Source: Bin80 sp965116685 (GTDB lineage: Bacteria > Bacteroidota > Rhodothermia > Rhodothermales > Bin80). From it: a stretch of 64,000 nucleotides of DNA. The translations under genes and the position numbers were made by a program. The stretch lies in contig OZ220707.1 in the NCBI GenBank assembly GCA_965116685.1, positions 1,364,001 through 1,428,000 on the forward strand, read 5' to 3'. Below are positions 25,502 through 34,738 of this stretch, piece by piece. Each line of letters opens with the position of its first letter. Positions within the stretch are counted from its first letter, which is position 1. The notes beneath the pieces were generated by a model. It worked only from the letters and a program-made list of their open reading frames with translations. It made no database searches and was not told the origin of the DNA.

Positions 25502-28021
25502 CTAGGGCATCAACTCTGCTGAGTGGATGAGATCCATTAAGAGCCCTCCCGCAGTCACCCCAAGCCCTGCACCTGGGCCTTGTACGACCAACGGCTCATC
25601 ATTATAGCGATCCGTGGTAAACACAATAATATTCCCTCGCCCAGATGCCGTAGCAAACGGGGAGTCATCCGGCACCGCCTGGACACTTACATCCAATTGG
25701 TCCCCTTCAAGTCTGGCGATATAGCGTAGCCGTTCACCACGGCTCTTCGCCTCGTCTACTCTTTCTTTCCACTCCTGGTCAACCGCTGTGAGTTCTTCGA
25801 ACAGCACCTGGGGACTTTCCGCCTTGAGTCCTGTCGGCAGCAAAGATTCGACCCGAATATCGCTTCGCTCGACTTCCAGGCCAATTTCCCGAGCCAGAAT
25901 TAACAATTTTCGAGCAACATCTTCTCCACTCAAATCATCCGCTGGATCGGGCTCTGTCCACCCTTCTGCATGAGCACGCTCTACAATTGACGAGAACGAC
26001 TCTCCAACATCCAGGCTGTTAAATACATAGGCCAACGTACCGGAAAAGACCCCTTCAATCTTATGAACCCGATCTCCTGATCGGACCAAATCCTTGATCG
26101 TGGAAATCACCGGAATCGCGGCACCTACTGTCGTTTCGTATCGGAAAGCTACACCGCGTCGCTTGGCTGCCTTCTGGAGTCGCTGATAAAATGGCAAATC
26201 CAGTGTATTGGCCAGCTTATTTGCGGTAACGACCCCGAATCCGAGCTCAAGAAAATCGGGATAGTAAGCAGCAACCTCCTCACTCGCGGTTGCATCAACT
26301 ACAATGATTCGCTCCAGTCGGCTGGCACCCAACTGTTCCAGAAGCCAATTCAAATTGGCTGGCGATCCGTGGGCTATATCTGAGACCGCTGTATCAAACG
26401 CAAGTCCATCCGGGTTCCAGAGCATTTTTCGAGAGTTAGCAATACCAACGAGCCGCACATTCAACTTAACCCGCTCCAGTAAATTCTCTTTCTGATCCGC
26501 AAGAAGTTGCAATAAATGGGCTCCAACCCGCCCCGGCCCCAATAGACATATATGCGTACGCAGGCGCCCCAAAGGGAATGCCTCATGAAGAGCTCGTACG
26601 GCGCGTCGCACCTCATCATCCCGCACCACTGCTGAAATATTTGTTTCTGCAGCCCCTTGTGCAATGGATAACACATTCACCCGACTACGTCCCAACGTGG
26701 CGAACATCCGTCCCGCCAACCCCGGGTGATGTCGCATGCGATCACCTACCGCAGAAACAATCGCACATCTGGGGATCGCGTAAATGCCACTGATATCTCG
26801 TTTTGCCAATTCTCCTGCAAAGACATTACGGAGCGTTTTTACGGCTACGTCTGCAGCCGCTTCGCGCACAACCATGCAAATACTGTGTTCGCTGGAGGCC
26901 TGCGCGATCATAAGCACGTTAATTTTTTGATCTGCCAGGGATACGAACGCGCGTGCAGCGATTCCTGGCACACCTAACATGCCGTTCCCCTCCAGCATGA
27001 TCACTGCAACATCCCGAATCGTAGAGATCGCTTTTACTCTGAGTTCAACCGACTGAGACTCATTCGAAATCAGCGTACCTGGTGCTTTCGGATTTAATGA
27101 GTTTTTGATGAGCAGTGGGATTCCCAGCATTTGCACCGGCCGCATGGTCCTCGGATGCAGGACACGGGCACCGAAATAGGCCATTTCTGCCGCTTCTGTA
27201 TAACTCAGGCGAGCCAATGGGAACGCCTCGGGGACATCCCGAGGATCCGCAGATAAGACTCCATCCACATCGGTCCAGATTACGACCCGCCGTGCACGTA
27301 ATACCGAACCGAGAATCGTAGCTGTAAAATCACTCCCTGAGCGCCCAAGTGTTGTCGTAGACCCATCGGGCGCAGATGCGATATATCCTGTCACCACGGT
27401 AATCTGATTCGATGGAAAACCTTGAAAATGCGTTTGGATCGTGCGCGTAGACTCCTCAAAGTCCACGTATGCATCCCCATAGTTATCGTCCGTTCGGATC
27501 AAACTCCGGGCATCCATCGCAATGGATTGTTCTCCCATAGAGCGAAACGCTGCAGAGAGCAATGGAGCAAATGCCCGTTCACCAATACTTAAAATCGCGT
27601 CTCTGGTACGGGCGGAGCATTCTCCGATGAGAGCAATCCCCCGCAATAGCCTTTCCAGTTCCTCCCAGAGTTCATCCAACTGCTGTCTTACCCCCTGTTT
27701 TTCCTCCTCAATCACCAACTCGTTCAAGACTCGCTCATGTTGGTCACGTAACTCCTGAATGGAGTTCTGTACAGGCTCCTCTGCTCCAGAAGAAACCTCT
27801 ATAGATCCCAGTAACCGATCCGTGACTCCTGCCATCGCAGAAACCACGACAACACGCTGGATCCCCTCGGGAATATCCTGAACCAGGCGAATCGCCTGCT
27901 GGATGGCCTGCGCACTACCCACCGAAGTTCCTCCAAACTTGACAACCTGTAATAGTTTATTTGGAGTCTGCTCCATGGCTGGGAGTCCGACCGGAATTTT
28001 TTGTTTACCGTCCGGCATCAA
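25502..28021 (-). CDS. thrA: Bifunctional aspartokinase / homoserine dehydrogenase
   Basis: Fusion enzyme of 839 aa carrying the first step of the aspartate family (aspartate kinase) and the branch to threonine and methionine (homoserine dehydrogenase). The kinase starts at VVKFGGTSVGS (Lys28) with TTLGRSGSDFTA later; tandem ACT domains occupy roughly 325-480 (SEHSICMVVREA, ETNISAVVRDD). The dehydrogenase begins near residue 490 with CLLGPGRVGAHLL, followed by ANKLANTLDLPFY, GVFSGTLAYVFN and EPDPADDLSGEDVARK. The ACT block suggests end-product feedback. A kinase-dehydrogenase fusion beside dapB and dapA places control of both branches in one operon. Confidence 0.95.
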   Translation of the reverse strand: MMPDGKQKIPVGLPAMEQTPNKLLQVVKFGGTSVGSAQAIQQAIRLVQDIPEGIQRVVVVSAMAGVTDRLLGSIEVSSGAEEPVQNSIQELRDQHERVLNELVIEEEKQGVRQQLDELWEELERLLRGIALIGECSARTRDAILSIGERAFAPLLSAAFRSMGEQSIAMDARSLIRTDDNYGDAYVDFEESTRTIQTHFQGFPSNQITVVTGYIASAPDGSTTTLGRSGSDFTATILGSVLRARRVVIWTDVDGVLSADPRDVPEAFPLARLSYTEAAEMAYFGARVLHPRTMRPVQMLGIPLLIKNSLNPKAPGTLISNESQSVELRVKAISTIRDVAVIMLEGNGMLGVPGIAARAFVSLADQKINVLMIAQASSEHSICMVVREAAADVAVKTLRNVFAGELAKRDISGIYAIPRCAIVSAVGDRMRHHPGLAGRMFATLGRSRVNVLSIAQGAAETNISAVVRDDEVRRAVRALHEAFPLGRLRTHICLLGPGRVGAHLLQLLADQKENLLERVKLNVRLVGIANSRKMLWNPDGLAFDTAVSDIAHGSPANLNWLLEQLGASRLERIIVVDATASEEVAAYYPDFLELGFGVVTANKLANTLDLPFYQRLQKAAKRRGVAFRYETTVGAAIPVISTIKDLVRSGDRVHKIEGVFSGTLAYVFNSLDVGESFSSIVERAHAEGWTEPDPADDLSGEDVARKLLILAREIGLEVERSDIRVESLLPTGLKAESPQVLFEELTAVDQEWKERVDEAKSRGERLRYIARLEGDQLDVSVQAVPDDSPFATASGRGNIIVFTTDRYNDEPLVVQGPGAGLGVTAGGLLMDLIHSAELMP

Positions 28022-28113
28022 TCATTCTGTTGATCTTTGATGGTCTGGTTTTTTGCATGAACAGGAGATCACTGGAACCACAAAAAGAAAACCTTGTGTA
28101 ACTTCTATCTTTC

Positions 28114-28186
<73 letters not shown>

Positions 28187-28699
28187 CTCCTTCCCCGGCA
28201 TAGGATCATTGCAGTCGCAGAAATATTAGGCACGAGAGATCCCCCGACCCCAGTCAAGCAGGCTTCCGCCAGAGAGTCTAACGGTGGCAGAGGCTGCCTC
28301 CTGAAAGAAATATGAATCAAACGCGGTCCTTGTCATGCTTGAATCACTCAGTATTAGGGACCAGCATGCCATTTTGCCTGCGATCACAATTCCTGCATCC
28401 ATTATAATTTTGACCGATTTTCTCTGACTTCTACACATAGTTTCCTGTCTATAGGCACACCAACAGACGTAAACGATCAGGACGCAACTTAGTGTCATCA
28501 GATCATCTCTATAAATACCTCACACGCACCATCTCATGTTGGCATAAAAAGAAAATAGATCCCTGTCTGATTCGCCAAAATTTTACCCATCCCGTTGGTG
28601 CACTACAATCCCAAAATGGAAGAAACCGTGGTTCTTGGCGGATTCAGTATCTTCAGGAATAGCTGTATATTCCTTCGTCCTGCCAGAATGATCCTTGAT
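28187..28699. other. Intergenic stretch, about 510 bp
   Basis: No convincing gene. A 90-codon minus-strand frame at 28226-28498 has no recognisable domain and an odd composition. The right-hand part must contain the promoter of the SRP RNA. Confidence 0.4.
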
Positions 28700-28796
28700 T
28701 CCTTATGGTCAGCCTTTGGCTGGTGGTTCAGGCTAGGCCCGAAGGGAGCAGAACAAGCCTACCGTGGTCCTAATTGCCGGTGAATATGCAGAATTG
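28700..28796 (+). ncRNA. ffs: Probable small signal recognition particle RNA (4.5S type)
   Basis: The segment AGGCCCGAAGGGAGCAG (28734-28750) matches the conserved apical part of SRP RNA domain IV: the AGG strand, a GNAR-like cap and the AGCAG strand that bind Ffh. The flanking arms AGGCT (28729-28733) and AGCCT (28755-28759) pair, extended by GGT/ACC. Outer arms were not resolved, so the ends are estimates from the usual length near 100 nt. The 5' strand reads CTAGG rather than the common TCAGG, a small oddity. Confidence 0.7.
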
Positions 28797-28805
28797 TAGC
28801 ACCAG

Positions 28806-30359
28806 ATGACATCTTCCCCAAAGTACTGCCTCCTCGCTTTCGCCTTTTATTTCCTACTTGGCTGTGATAGCAGTCCCATGGATCCAGAACCGCCCAGGGA
28901 AGGACTCGCACATCTGATCACGAGTGAAAGCCTGGTCCTCAACCCAACTGGCTATGTCCCCCTTTCGGCAGAGCTCAAGCTACAAACCACGCAACCCGTC
29001 CAGGTAGAACTGGAAATCGTGAGCCGGGATGATAATACTGAAAACCTCATCCACCGCTTTGAGGAAACCGGCACTTCATTTACACTCCCGGTACTTGGTC
29101 TCTATGCATCATACAGCAACACCTTGCATATTCGATTCTATGACAGTCAGAATCAGTTACTGGGAGAGGAAACCCGCCCGATTGATACCCCACAACTCTT
29201 ACCGGAACTTCCAACCATTGATGTTCGCGTCAATACGGCGCGAAAAAAGCCGGGGATGAACCTGGTGAGTTACTTCGGACACACCAATCGTGAGTTGCCA
29301 CAAATCCCATTCATTTTTGATCAATATGGGCATATTCGATGGTATGCCAATATGGATACACATCCAGTGCTGGGAAATCTATTTTATGACGCCGGCGTTG
29401 AGCGCCTCAAAAACGGTAATCTCTACTTCGGCGATGGTAGCAGCGGACGCCTGGTTGAGATGGACATGTTGGGCAGAGTCGTCAATGAGTGGCCTTTGCC
29501 GGGGTACTCCTTTCATCATAATGTTCTTGAACTCCCGAACGGAAATTTATTAGCGACGGTCAACAAACATGGACTCCCTACTATAGAGGACCATATCCTA
29601 GAAATTGACCGCGAAACCGGAGCTATTGTGCAGGAGTGGGATCTCAGAGAATCGCTGGATTCACGGCGGCGCATATGGAGTAGCAACCAAAGAGACTGGT
29701 TCCATGCAAATGGCTTGGCCTATGACGAAGAGAAGGATGCGATTATCGTGTCTGGTCGTGTTCAGGGGACCATAAAACTGACTCGTAACAATGAATTGAT
29801 TTGGATTTTGGCACCGCATAGAGGCTGGAACCTATCCGGGGATGGGACGGACTTAGACACCAAACTCCTGCAACCCCTGGATGCAAATGGGATGCCCATC
29901 ACAGATTCCATGGTGCTTAGAGGGTTCAGTGACCATTCGGAATTCTCGTGGGCGTGGTATCAGCATGCACCTAAGTTGACGCCACAGGGAACCCTGCTCT
30001 TATTTGACAATGGGGATAACCGACATTACCAAGGGCAGCCTGTGTTTAGCCGAGCGGTCGAATATCGAATTGATGAGGAGGCGATGACGATTCAGCAGGT
30101 TTGGGAGTATGGCCGTGAACGCGGCCATACAACCTATTCAGGCATCGTATCGGATGTTGATTATCATCAGGACGAGAATACCGTCGTCTTCATGCCCGGT
30201 GCCAATCATGAAAATGGACCCAACGGGAAAACGGTTGAAGTTGACTACGCCACAAAGAACGTGGTCTATGAAGCGGTCATACGTAATGACGGATCTGCAA
30301 TGTACGGGATTATGTTTCACCGCATTGAACGCCTTCCCATTTATCCACATAATCAATAG
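28806..30359 (+). CDS. Aryl-sulfate sulfotransferase-like lipoprotein
   Basis: A 517-aa exported protein; the N-terminus ends in lipobox FLLGC (Cys20). An N-terminal beta domain (about 40-140) precedes a six-bladed-propeller-like region with repeated GN(L)-type turns typical of the ASST family: RLKNGNLYFGDG, YSFHHNVLELPNGNLLATVN (histidines near residue 236, as in the catalytic region), WFHANGLAYDEEKDAIIVSGR, and LLLFDNGDNR. ASST enzymes move sulfate between phenolic compounds in the periplasm. A second homologue follows 23 bp downstream, so the two form an operon. Confidence 0.8.
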   Translation: MTSSPKYCLLAFAFYFLLGCDSSPMDPEPPREGLAHLITSESLVLNPTGYVPLSAELKLQTTQPVQVELEIVSRDDNTENLIHRFEETGTSFTLPVLGLYASYSNTLHIRFYDSQNQLLGEETRPIDTPQLLPELPTIDVRVNTARKKPGMNLVSYFGHTNRELPQIPFIFDQYGHIRWYANMDTHPVLGNLFYDAGVERLKNGNLYFGDGSSGRLVEMDMLGRVVNEWPLPGYSFHHNVLELPNGNLLATVNKHGLPTIEDHILEIDRETGAIVQEWDLRESLDSRRRIWSSNQRDWFHANGLAYDEEKDAIIVSGRVQGTIKLTRNNELIWILAPHRGWNLSGDGTDLDTKLLQPLDANGMPITDSMVLRGFSDHSEFSWAWYQHAPKLTPQGTLLLFDNGDNRHYQGQPVFSRAVEYRIDEEAMTIQQVWEYGRERGHTTYSGIVSDVDYHQDENTVVFMPGANHENGPNGKTVEVDYATKNVVYEAVIRNDGSAMYGIMFHRIERLPIYPHNQ

Positions 30360-30382
30360 AGCATGCCTCACCGAGACATCCC

Positions 30383-32107
30383 ATGAAACAAAACGTGAAC
30401 CATCACTTGCTGCTATTCTGTAAGGCCTGCCTTTTCGCCTCTGTTCTGTTGTTTGCATTTTCAGTACAGGCACAGGATCAAACCGTAGGGCTTATGCGCA
30501 ATGATCCGGGTGCGTATGAAGGATACACATTGATCGCCCCAGTGCTCCACCCCAGCGTCTACCTGATCAACATGGAAGGACAAATCGTGCATCAATGGAA
30601 GGTCAGTGCCCTGTTTGGAAGCACGAACCGGCTATTGCCTGATGGGGCTCTGTTCAGAGTTTCCAGTGCGCCCAATTCATGGACAGACGTTCTAGGCCTG
30701 TCCGGACGGATTGAAATCATCGAATGGGATGGTACCGTACGATGGCAGTATGACTTCGTGACCGATGAATACATGCTGCACCATGATGTGGTCCCCCTTC
30801 CAAATGGGAACCTTCTTGGACCCGTCTGGGATCGGCGGGACATGGACGCAATCACCTCCGCAGGCTATGATCCTGCCAATCTCGCTGACGGTCAGAATGA
30901 GATATTGAGCGAGCGGATTGTTGAATTCAAGCCGATAATGCCCGATACGATAGAAATTGTATGGCAGTGGGATTCCTGGGATCATCTTGTTCAAGATCAT
31001 AATCCACTGTTATCGGATACCTATGCTGAGCGCATTTCGGACCACCCTGAGCGCATTGATGTCAATACCTCTGTCGGTGGTGACTGGCTCCACTTCAATG
31101 CATTGGATTATAATGAAGAATTGGATGTGATCGCAGTCAGTGCATCCTACGTAGATGAATTTTGGGTCATTGATCGTAGCCCCTCCACAGAAGAAGCACG
31201 TGGGGATGCAGGAGGAAATTTCGGATTAGGTGGCCAGTTATTATACCGCTGGGGGAATCCCTGGATGTATAGTGCAGGAGGCGAGGAAGATCAGACATTA
31301 CACTTCCTCCATTCTGTTCTCTGGATTCCTGACGGCTTACCTGGAGCGGGGAATCTGCTCGTATTCGAGAATGGAGTCGGACAGCCGGAAGGAGACTACT
31401 CAACCGTCCATGAACTCGTACTCCCGTACATGGAAGATAGCTATGGAGATGCAATTTGGTATGCCCAGGATGTGGACGGCTCTTTTAAGGATCCTGAAAC
31501 TTCCTGGGCGTACTCAGCACCAGGCGAATTTTATAGCAACTTCGTCTCCGGTCAACAACGCCTTCCCAATGGAAATACCTTGATTGCGGAGGGGATGACG
31601 GGGCGTATTTTTGAACTTGCAGTGGGATCGAACCAACTCGTCTGGGAGTACGTCAATCCCGTAGTACAAACCGGCCCTTTGTCGCGGGGGGATCCAATCC
31701 CTATATTTGGCCCCCCCGGCTCGGTCCGCCTGCAGAATACAGTCTTTCGTGCACTGCGCTATGGGGTTGACTTCGAGGGGTTTTCTGATAAAGACCTTTC
31801 TCCGATTGGGCCCATCGAACTCGGCATCACTGCCGAAATCCCCGATAGACAGTTCACGCTCTCCCCCGGCTATCCAAACCCATTTCGGGACCAGGTAACT
31901 CTGTCCATCCAGGTTGATGAGCCGATGCACATTGAACTGGCCGTTTTTAACGTACTTGGTCAGGAGGTGACGACACTGACCGATGAGTTTCATGCTGTGG
32001 GGAACTACAATTATGTCTTCAATGCTTCCGGTCTCCCACCGGGAATATATTTTTGCAGGGGTATTTCTGAGAACGCTTCCGTCACGACTACACTGATCCA
32101 TCATTAA
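30383..32107 (+). CDS. Secreted arylsulfotransferase-like protein with C-terminal (T9SS-type) sorting domain
   Basis: A 574-aa protein with a cleavable signal peptide (ending SVQAQ). The propeller shares elements with its neighbour: RLLPDGALFRV, MLHHDVVPLPNGNLLGPVWD, WLHFNALDYNEELDVIAVSA, QRLPNGNTLIAEG. The last 80 residues, from GYPNPFRDQVTLSI through GLPPGIYFCR, form the Ig-like sorting domain used by type IX secretion or its relatives. It should therefore be released or attached outside the outer membrane, whereas the neighbouring homologue is a lipoprotein. Substrate unknown. Confidence 0.8.
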   Translation: MKQNVNHHLLLFCKACLFASVLLFAFSVQAQDQTVGLMRNDPGAYEGYTLIAPVLHPSVYLINMEGQIVHQWKVSALFGSTNRLLPDGALFRVSSAPNSWTDVLGLSGRIEIIEWDGTVRWQYDFVTDEYMLHHDVVPLPNGNLLGPVWDRRDMDAITSAGYDPANLADGQNEILSERIVEFKPIMPDTIEIVWQWDSWDHLVQDHNPLLSDTYAERISDHPERIDVNTSVGGDWLHFNALDYNEELDVIAVSASYVDEFWVIDRSPSTEEARGDAGGNFGLGGQLLYRWGNPWMYSAGGEEDQTLHFLHSVLWIPDGLPGAGNLLVFENGVGQPEGDYSTVHELVLPYMEDSYGDAIWYAQDVDGSFKDPETSWAYSAPGEFYSNFVSGQQRLPNGNTLIAEGMTGRIFELAVGSNQLVWEYVNPVVQTGPLSRGDPIPIFGPPGSVRLQNTVFRALRYGVDFEGFSDKDLSPIGPIELGITAEIPDRQFTLSPGYPNPFRDQVTLSIQVDEPMHIELAVFNVLGQEVTTLTDEFHAVGNYNYVFNASGLPPGIYFCRGISENASVTTTLIHH

Positions 32108-32150
32108 TGCAATGCAGTAGACCATCGCCTGCCCTGCCGACAGAAATTCT

Positions 32151-32169
32151 GCACAGATTGATACTGTGC
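32151..32169 (+). terminator. Possible terminator hairpin after the arylsulfotransferase operon
   Basis: A perfect 6-bp stem GCACAG / CTGTGC with loop ATTGATA lies 44 bp past the stop at 32107. The downstream run is CCCCTTGTT rather than a clean T-tract, so the call is weak. Confidence 0.3.
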
Positions 32170-32177
32170 CCCTTGTT

Positions 32178-32262
32178 CCTGCTGAAATAATGAATTCAGA
32201 CCACTGATCTCACTTTCTCTGTATCCATACCGGACTGCAAGCACAATTGCACTTTGTGTATT
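32178..32262 (-). pseudogene. Relic of a sulfatase C-terminus
   Basis: On the minus strand the reading VRYGYRESEIS, then after a one-base shift SEFIISAG, matches the end of the sulfatase encoded at 43924-45681 (IRYGYRESEVSEAEFIISSG). DNA identity over the best 31 bases is about 28 of 31 by eye. No sulfatase body is found upstream, so this is a decayed end of a duplicated gene beside the insertion sequence. Confidence 0.55.
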
Positions 32263-32439
32263 CATTCCTGCTTACTTGATCCCTATGACCTCTGCACATG
32301 ATAAATCCAGGCTTACGTCAGTGAGTGAGGGTTGATGAATCGGCGGGACCCAATAAGGCGAGCCCTATCGTACCCATCTTGGGCAAATATCCCCATTCAC
32401 GCTCAGAAGATCCTAGATTAGCCGACGCGATTCTGGACC

Positions 32440-32460
32440 GACTAGCCTGAATTCCCGGGA
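32440..32460. repeat. Left terminal inverted repeat of the insertion sequence
   Basis: Exact reverse complement of 34492-34512. Identity stops at the next base on both sides, which defines the element's likely edge. Confidence 0.85.
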
Positions 32461-32741
32461 AGTATAGAATTGATCCAATAAGATAGAGAATCCCCGTTGA
32501 AGCATGCAGATTTGCGGAGTATTCATTGTTTTTCATGAATCCATGAACAAGATACCACTACTATAAACCTTCTTCCCGCCTCTGAACTCCCTCCGATCTC
32601 TTCAAGAATAATCATACATAATCGCTATTATAGGTGCAAAGAATCCTCTTTTTTGTCTTTTTGATCTATCTCAGGCAAATCAGGTTGATTCTTTGTGTGT
32701 TTGTAGTATATTGGCTGTTACTTCATACTTCACTATATAAC

Positions 32742-34472
32742 ATGGAACGCCGCTCCGATTTCTTTGCCCGGCCCGATGGTCGCCCCATGCGACAATACGA
32801 AGCCCTTCGTGCCTATCTTCACGAAGGATGCTCCATTGAAGATGCCGCTGAACGAGGCGGCTATGCCATCGGATCTTTCCGCAATCTCCTTACGCGCTTC
32901 AATAAAAACCCCTCCTCGAATTTCTTTTGGAAGCCACCCAAACCCGTCTTATCCGAAGCCAAGCCTCCCGACCCAAGGCAGGAACGGATTCTCATCCTCC
33001 GCAAACAACAGGGCATGACCATTGGTCAAATTCAGCAGGTGTTGAAAAAAGAGCAGATCCCTGCGAGTCTTGGGTATATCCACAAGATCTTCCGGCAGGA
33101 AAACATTTCCCGTCTCCCTCGCCGGTCTGCTCATCCACCTGCCCCAAGAACGGTGATTGCGGACCGCCGCCGGCTTGACCTGAGCCCGAAGACGTTCCAC
33201 ACCGCGTTTGCAGGATTGTTTTTGTTTGCGTTTGATCTGGCCCGAATGGGACTTGATGAAATGTTGGAGCATGTAAAGATGCCCGGTACAAGCAAGATCC
33301 CCGCCGGCTGTGCGGTTCGCTCGCTCTTAGCATTGAAGCTCGCTGGCATTGGGCGCCCCTCTCATGGGATGGCCGAAACGTTGGATCAGGGCCTTGCGCT
33401 ATTTACCGGTCTCAATGCGATTCCCAAACGGACCACCCTCACCGAATACTCCATCCAGGTGGATCCGACCTTTGCAGGGCCGCTGATGAACCAGTGGTAT
33501 CACGCCGCGGCACAATTGGCGAACGTTGTAGGAGAGGGGGGCTCCCTGGATTTGGATTTTCACACCATTCCCTACCATGGAGATCAGGCGCTATTAGAGA
33601 AACACTTTGTCTCCAAGCGGAGTCGGCGCCAACGTGGAATTCTCACCCTGCTTGCACGAGATGCGGATGCCCATGTGTTTTGCTATGCCGATACGACCAT
33701 CGAAAAGCAAACCCAGAATGATGCGATTCTTCGCTTTGTGAACGACTGGAAAGCCCGAACGGGAAACGTTCCCGGCGAGCTTGTCTTTGACAGCCGGTTC
33801 ACGGTCTATCATAACTTGGCGGAACTGGATAAACAGGGGATTGACTTCATTACACTGCGGCGCCGTTATGCAGCACTGATGCAGCGAGTCCATACGTTGG
33901 ATCCATCGGCATGGACCAAAATGCGACTCTCCAATATCGGACGCGCCTATCGGACTCCGAGTGTGGTGGATGAAACCGTTGAATTGCGAAACTATCCCAA
34001 ACCACTCCGACAACTTCTCATCAAAAATCTAGGCCATGATAAACCCACGATTCTCATTACCAATCAAATGAAGCGCACTGCCTCCAAACTCATTGATCGG
34101 TATGCGCGCCGCATGGTCATTGAAAATGTCATTAGCGACGCCATTGACTTCTTTCACATGGATGCATTGAGCTCCGCCGTGCCCATGCGAATCAATGTAG
34201 ATATTCAGTTAACCGTGATGGCCAGTGTGCTTTATCGCCTTTTGGGCGTCCGAGTCGGACACCGTTATGAAAAATCCGAAGCAAGAACCATCTATCGGGA
34301 TTTGGTCAAGCATAACGGAAAAGTAACCATCACCCAAGACGAAATTCTGGTCCAGTTGCGAGTAAGGGCCAAAACCAACTATTTGATCGCGGCGGGATAT
34401 CCTGAATTACGACAGAGAATCCCATGGCTTAACAATAAAATCCTCCGGATTCAGTTCTCGAAACGCCCCTGA
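32742..34472 (+). CDS. DDE transposase, family uncertain
   Basis: A 576-aa protein with a DDE catalytic fold. The N-terminal 130 residues contain helix-turn-helix-like segments (GCSIEDAAERGGYAIGSFRN and MTIGQIQQVLKKEQIPASLG). Candidate catalytic residues are Asp270/Asp272 in LDLDFHTIPYHGD, Asp350 in ELVFDSRFTVYHNL and Glu461 in ARRMVIENVISDAIDFFH. The spacing suggests an IS4/IS1182-like relative but I cannot assign the family. The start is set at ATG 32742; an open frame from 32634 would add a hydrophobic stretch foreign to transposases. The gene is intact inside perfect repeats, so the element may still be active. Confidence 0.8.
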   Translation: MERRSDFFARPDGRPMRQYEALRAYLHEGCSIEDAAERGGYAIGSFRNLLTRFNKNPSSNFFWKPPKPVLSEAKPPDPRQERILILRKQQGMTIGQIQQVLKKEQIPASLGYIHKIFRQENISRLPRRSAHPPAPRTVIADRRRLDLSPKTFHTAFAGLFLFAFDLARMGLDEMLEHVKMPGTSKIPAGCAVRSLLALKLAGIGRPSHGMAETLDQGLALFTGLNAIPKRTTLTEYSIQVDPTFAGPLMNQWYHAAAQLANVVGEGGSLDLDFHTIPYHGDQALLEKHFVSKRSRRQRGILTLLARDADAHVFCYADTTIEKQTQNDAILRFVNDWKARTGNVPGELVFDSRFTVYHNLAELDKQGIDFITLRRRYAALMQRVHTLDPSAWTKMRLSNIGRAYRTPSVVDETVELRNYPKPLRQLLIKNLGHDKPTILITNQMKRTASKLIDRYARRMVIENVISDAIDFFHMDALSSAVPMRINVDIQLTVMASVLYRLLGVRVGHRYEKSEARTIYRDLVKHNGKVTITQDEILVQLRVRAKTNYLIAAGYPELRQRIPWLNNKILRIQFSKRP

Positions 34473-34491
34473 AATTCACACCACAAAATCA

Positions 34492-34512
34492 TCCCGGGAA
34501 TTCAGGCTAGTC
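34492..34512. repeat. Right terminal inverted repeat of the insertion sequence
   Basis: Exact reverse complement of 32440-32460; it begins 20 bp after the transposase stop codon. Confidence 0.85.
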
Positions 34513-34624
34513 AACAATGCACACAAAATTCAGTTGACCGGTGACTCCATGCGCAAGGTAAAATCAGAACAAGAATTGATCATCGAATCCACAGAATCAT
34601 GAACGGCAGTCTGACAACACATAA

Positions 34625-34670
34625 GTGGCCCACTTCACTCGGAATGTGTGGCCCACATCATCGGAATATG
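34625..34670. repeat. Two direct repeats resembling an IS21-family terminus
   Basis: GTGGCCCACTTCACTCGGAATG (34625-34646) is followed at once by a near copy (34648-34670, GTGGCCCAC then ATCATCGGAATATG). Arrays of GTGGNCCAC...CGGAAT direct repeats are typical of IS21/IS408-type ends. No istA/istB genes are present, so this is a solo end left by a lost element. Confidence 0.45.
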
Positions 34671-34738
34671 CGGCGATTTAGACCTCTATCACAACATTCA
34701 CGGTAGAACCACCTGATCATGAAGGATTCACGACTGAC

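Larger units (their letters stand above)
32440..34512 (+). mobile_element. Complete insertion sequence with perfect 21-bp terminal inverted repeats
   Basis: Length is 2073 bp. The left end 32440-32460 (begins GACTAGCCTGAATTC) and right end 34492-34512 (ends GAATTCAGGCTAGTC) are exact reverse complements over 21 bases. One transposase gene lies between them, with an unusually long 281-bp leader between the left repeat and its ATG. I could not identify a target-site duplication by eye. Family not assigned. Confidence 0.85.
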
